This document shows, piece by piece, positions 5,012 to 6,430 of a stretch of DNA of 6,430 nt. The notes beneath the pieces are model-generated. The model did not search any database, was not told the DNA's origin, and was given only the letters and a program-made list of their open reading frames with translations. The stretch is from positions 1,499,706 to 1,506,135 of the forward strand of contig CP070819.1 in NCBI GenBank assembly GCA_020344295.1, given 5' to 3'. The DNA is from Dehalococcoidia bacterium (GTDB taxonomy: Bacteria > Chloroflexota > Dehalococcoidia > SZUA-161). Within the stretch, counting starts at the first letter, position 1. The number at the start of each line of letters is the position of its first letter. The position numbers and the translations under genes were made by a program.

Positions 5012-6430
5012 TTGGTCACCTCCCTGCATTGACGAGCTTGGCTTAACTTTATCCGATTCAGCTTCTTATAGAAATTACGCAGGCTTCTATATGATTCCTG
5101 GTATGACTGGAAAAGAGAATCGTAGATGTCACGGTTCTCTTCTTGCGGCTCGAAGACCTTCTCTACTTTAACGACATCCTTGAGCGCCTCGAAGTTTGGG
5201 TATATCCCCAGACCGATTGCAGCAATAAGAGCCACTCCTACGGCACCGGCCTCTTGTGGGTTGTGTACAGTCTCAACTTGTCTCTGTGTTACGTCCGAAA
5301 GGATCTGCATCCACGGTTCGCTCTTCGCTCCTCCGCCGATTACTCTAAGTTTGGGAAGCGGGAAATTGAATTGCCTGTCTACGATATCCACGAGCCATCT
5401 GAAATTATACGCAACCCCCTCATATACGGCGCGAAGCATATTTTCACGGGTATGATCTGCACTCAGGTTAAGGAAACTGGAGCGTACATTACAGTCCGCT
5501 ATTGGGGCTCTCTCGCCATACAACCAGGGGGTAAAGATCAGATGGTTGGCTCCTGGGGATACATAGGTGACTGCCTCATCCATGAGACTGAAGATGTTAG
5601 AGATATTGGGATCGGTTTTTTCCATCCTGTACAGTTCATCACCTATCCATTGCAGGCAGGCACCGGCGGTCTCCGTTTCCGCTATCAGGAATGCCTTGGC
5701 AGGGTCTGCCGAATGAATGGTCGCCGCTCCACATTTCCCCCGGGGCGTTCGCTCGGTTACCACACCCACCCAGCCGGATGTGCCAATATAGACATGCCCT
5801 TCGCCCTCGCCTACAGCACCGGACCCGACAGCAGCACAGGCTGCATCCCCTGCGCCCGCTATTACCGGTGTGCCCTCCAGGAGGCCCAGACCTCGGGCTG
5901 CCTCTGCGGACACGACTCCAACCTGATCGGTGGAGCGCACCAAAGGCGGACACTTCTCGGGGTCTAGCCCAATGTAGCGGAAAACTCCCTTGAGCCAGTT
6001 CTTCTTCTTCAGGTCGATTCCAAAGACCGAGGCACATGACCAGTCCATAACTATATTACCTGTTGTTCGAAAGATCAGATAGCCATTTACATCAAGAAAG
6101 CACCGCATCCTGTTGTATATTTCAGGTTCCTCCGCTTTGAGCCATAGTAACTTGGGTACGCAGTCTTTACCGCATAAGGTAGCACCGGCAACCAAAGCAA
6201 ACAGGCGCGGGTGAAGAAACTTTCTCATCATGCCCTGCGCCTGCTTGCAAGCCCTGTTGTCAAGCCAGATTATCGCCTGTCTGAGGTGTCTTCCCTCCGA
6301 ATCAACAGGCACAATGCCCAGCATTTGAGCACCGTAGGTTATACACAAAACATCTTGAGGTGATACTCCGGTCTGTTCCATAAGACGCCTGGTTGTCCTC
6401 TGCACCGCATTCCACCATTCCTCAGGCTCC
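5008..6430 (-). CDS. FGGY-family carbohydrate kinase (partial, N-terminus off right edge)
   Basis: The frame is open to the right edge. The codons before the internal GTG at 6405 read EPEEWWNA, the hallmark PEEWW segment of FGGY kinases, so that GTG is not the start. About 473 residues are visible; the missing 30-45 residues should include the N-terminal phosphate loop. Counting from the first visible residue, the protein shows TYGAQMLGIVPVD (about 31-43), IIWLDNRA (about 53-60), GAGDAACAA (about 192-200) with the likely catalytic base D195, YIGTSGWVG (about 214-222), a TPWLYGERAP substrate-domain segment (about 300-309) and the nucleotide-binding GGGAKSEPWMQI (about 365-376). The enzyme transfers phosphate from ATP to a sugar, polyol or sugar acid in the cytosol. 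It looks xylulokinase-like in layout, but the substrate cannot be assigned. It is the first visible gene of the operon and is translationally coupled to the RLP. Confidence 0.93.
   Translation of the reverse strand, partial: EPEEWWNAVQRTTRRLMEQTGVSPQDVLCITYGAQMLGIVPVDSEGRHLRQAIIWLDNRACKQAQGMMRKFLHPRLFALVAGATLCGKDCVPKLLWLKAEEPEIYNRMRCFLDVNGYLIFRTTGNIVMDWSCASVFGIDLKKKNWLKGVFRYIGLDPEKCPPLVRSTDQVGVVSAEAARGLGLLEGTPVIAGAGDAACAAVGSGAVGEGEGHVYIGTSGWVGVVTERTPRGKCGAATIHSADPAKAFLIAETETAGACLQWIGDELYRMEKTDPNISNIFSLMDEAVTYVSPGANHLIFTPWLYGERAPIADCNVRSSFLNLSADHTRENMLRAVYEGVAYNFRWLVDIVDRQFNFPLPKLRVIGGGAKSEPWMQILSDVTQRQVETVHNPQEAGAVGVALIAAIGLGIYPNFEALKDVVKVEKVFEPQEENRDIYDSLFQSYQESYRSLRNFYKKLNRIKLSQARQCREVTK
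5016..5023 (-). promoter_or_regulatory. Ribosome binding site deciding the RLP start
   Basis: The minus strand reads GGAGGTGA, an extended anti-16S match, with the GGAGG core 7 bases before ATG 5011. It lies inside the last codons of the kinase gene and downstream of the alternative ATG 5029, so it selects 5011. Confidence 0.85.

Larger units (their letters stand above)
2465..6430 (-). other. Kinase - RuBisCO-like protein - dehydrogenase operon
   Basis: Three minus-strand genes lie in a row with a 4-base overlap and an 18-base gap, each internal gene with its own strong ribosome binding site and no promoter or terminator between them. The promoter and first codons lie beyond the right edge, and the operon may contain more genes there. 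It ends 25 bp from the convergent HAD gene. Confidence 0.85.

Noticed and set aside
5009..5029. ATG at 5029 as the RLP start
   Set aside because: The strong GGAGGTGA lies between it and ATG 5011, and no ribosome binding site of similar quality precedes 5029.
5143..5967. 274-codon open frame on the plus strand
   Set aside because: It lies wholly opposite the FGGY kinase, has no recognisable domain or ribosome binding site, and the kinase frame shows clear family motifs throughout.
6403..6405. GTG at 6405 as the start of the FGGY kinase
   Set aside because: The same frame continues upstream to the window edge with the typical PEEWW segment, and a start here would leave out the N-terminal phosphate-binding region.

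Overview
The window looks like a piece of a bacterial chromosome with moderate, near-balanced base composition, tight gene packing and strong AAGGAGG-type ribosome binding sites. The gene content (an acetone-carboxylase-type subunit, a YedF/DsrE-like protein and a RuBisCO-like protein) suggests an anaerobic or facultative, metabolically versatile bacterium, for example a Firmicutes, Chloroflexota or Desulfobacterota-type lineage. That placement is an inference; nothing here fixes the taxon. No tRNA, rRNA, CRISPR array or insertion sequence was seen.

Layout from left to right. (1) Positions 1-939, minus strand: the first 313 codons of a hydantoinase/oxoprolinase-superfamily ATPase subunit. It most resembles the acetone/acetophenone carboxylase AcxA/ApcA type and runs off the left edge. 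(2) Positions 940-1285: a divergent intergenic region with several dyad-symmetric elements and weak promoter-like hexamers. (3) Positions 1286-1621, plus strand: a short DsrE/YedF-C-terminal-like protein with a GTG start. (4) Positions 1681-2439, plus strand: a HAD-superfamily hydrolase. (5) Positions 2465-6430, minus strand: a three-gene operon transcribed right to left. Its order is an FGGY-family carbohydrate kinase (N-terminus off the right edge), a RuBisCO-like protein (RLP) coupled to it by an ATGA overlap, and, 18 bp later, a saccharopine-dehydrogenase-family oxidoreductase. The HAD gene and this operon converge, with only 25 bp between stop codons.

How the genes may work together. The kinase, RLP and dehydrogenase-like enzyme form one compact transcription unit that reads like a catabolic module. 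A sugar, polyol or sugar acid would be phosphorylated by the FGGY kinase. The RLP would then carry out an enolisation, isomerisation or C-C cleavage on the phosphorylated keto compound, and an NAD(P)-dependent oxidoreductase would act before or after. The RLP keeps the carbamylated-lysine metal-binding triad but has lost several substrate/CO2-handling residues of true RuBisCO, so it is unlikely to be a CO2-fixing enzyme. The substrate is not known from the sequence, and this module is the most interesting item here. The HAD hydrolase could be an accessory phosphatase, but it is on the other strand and the link is only proximity.
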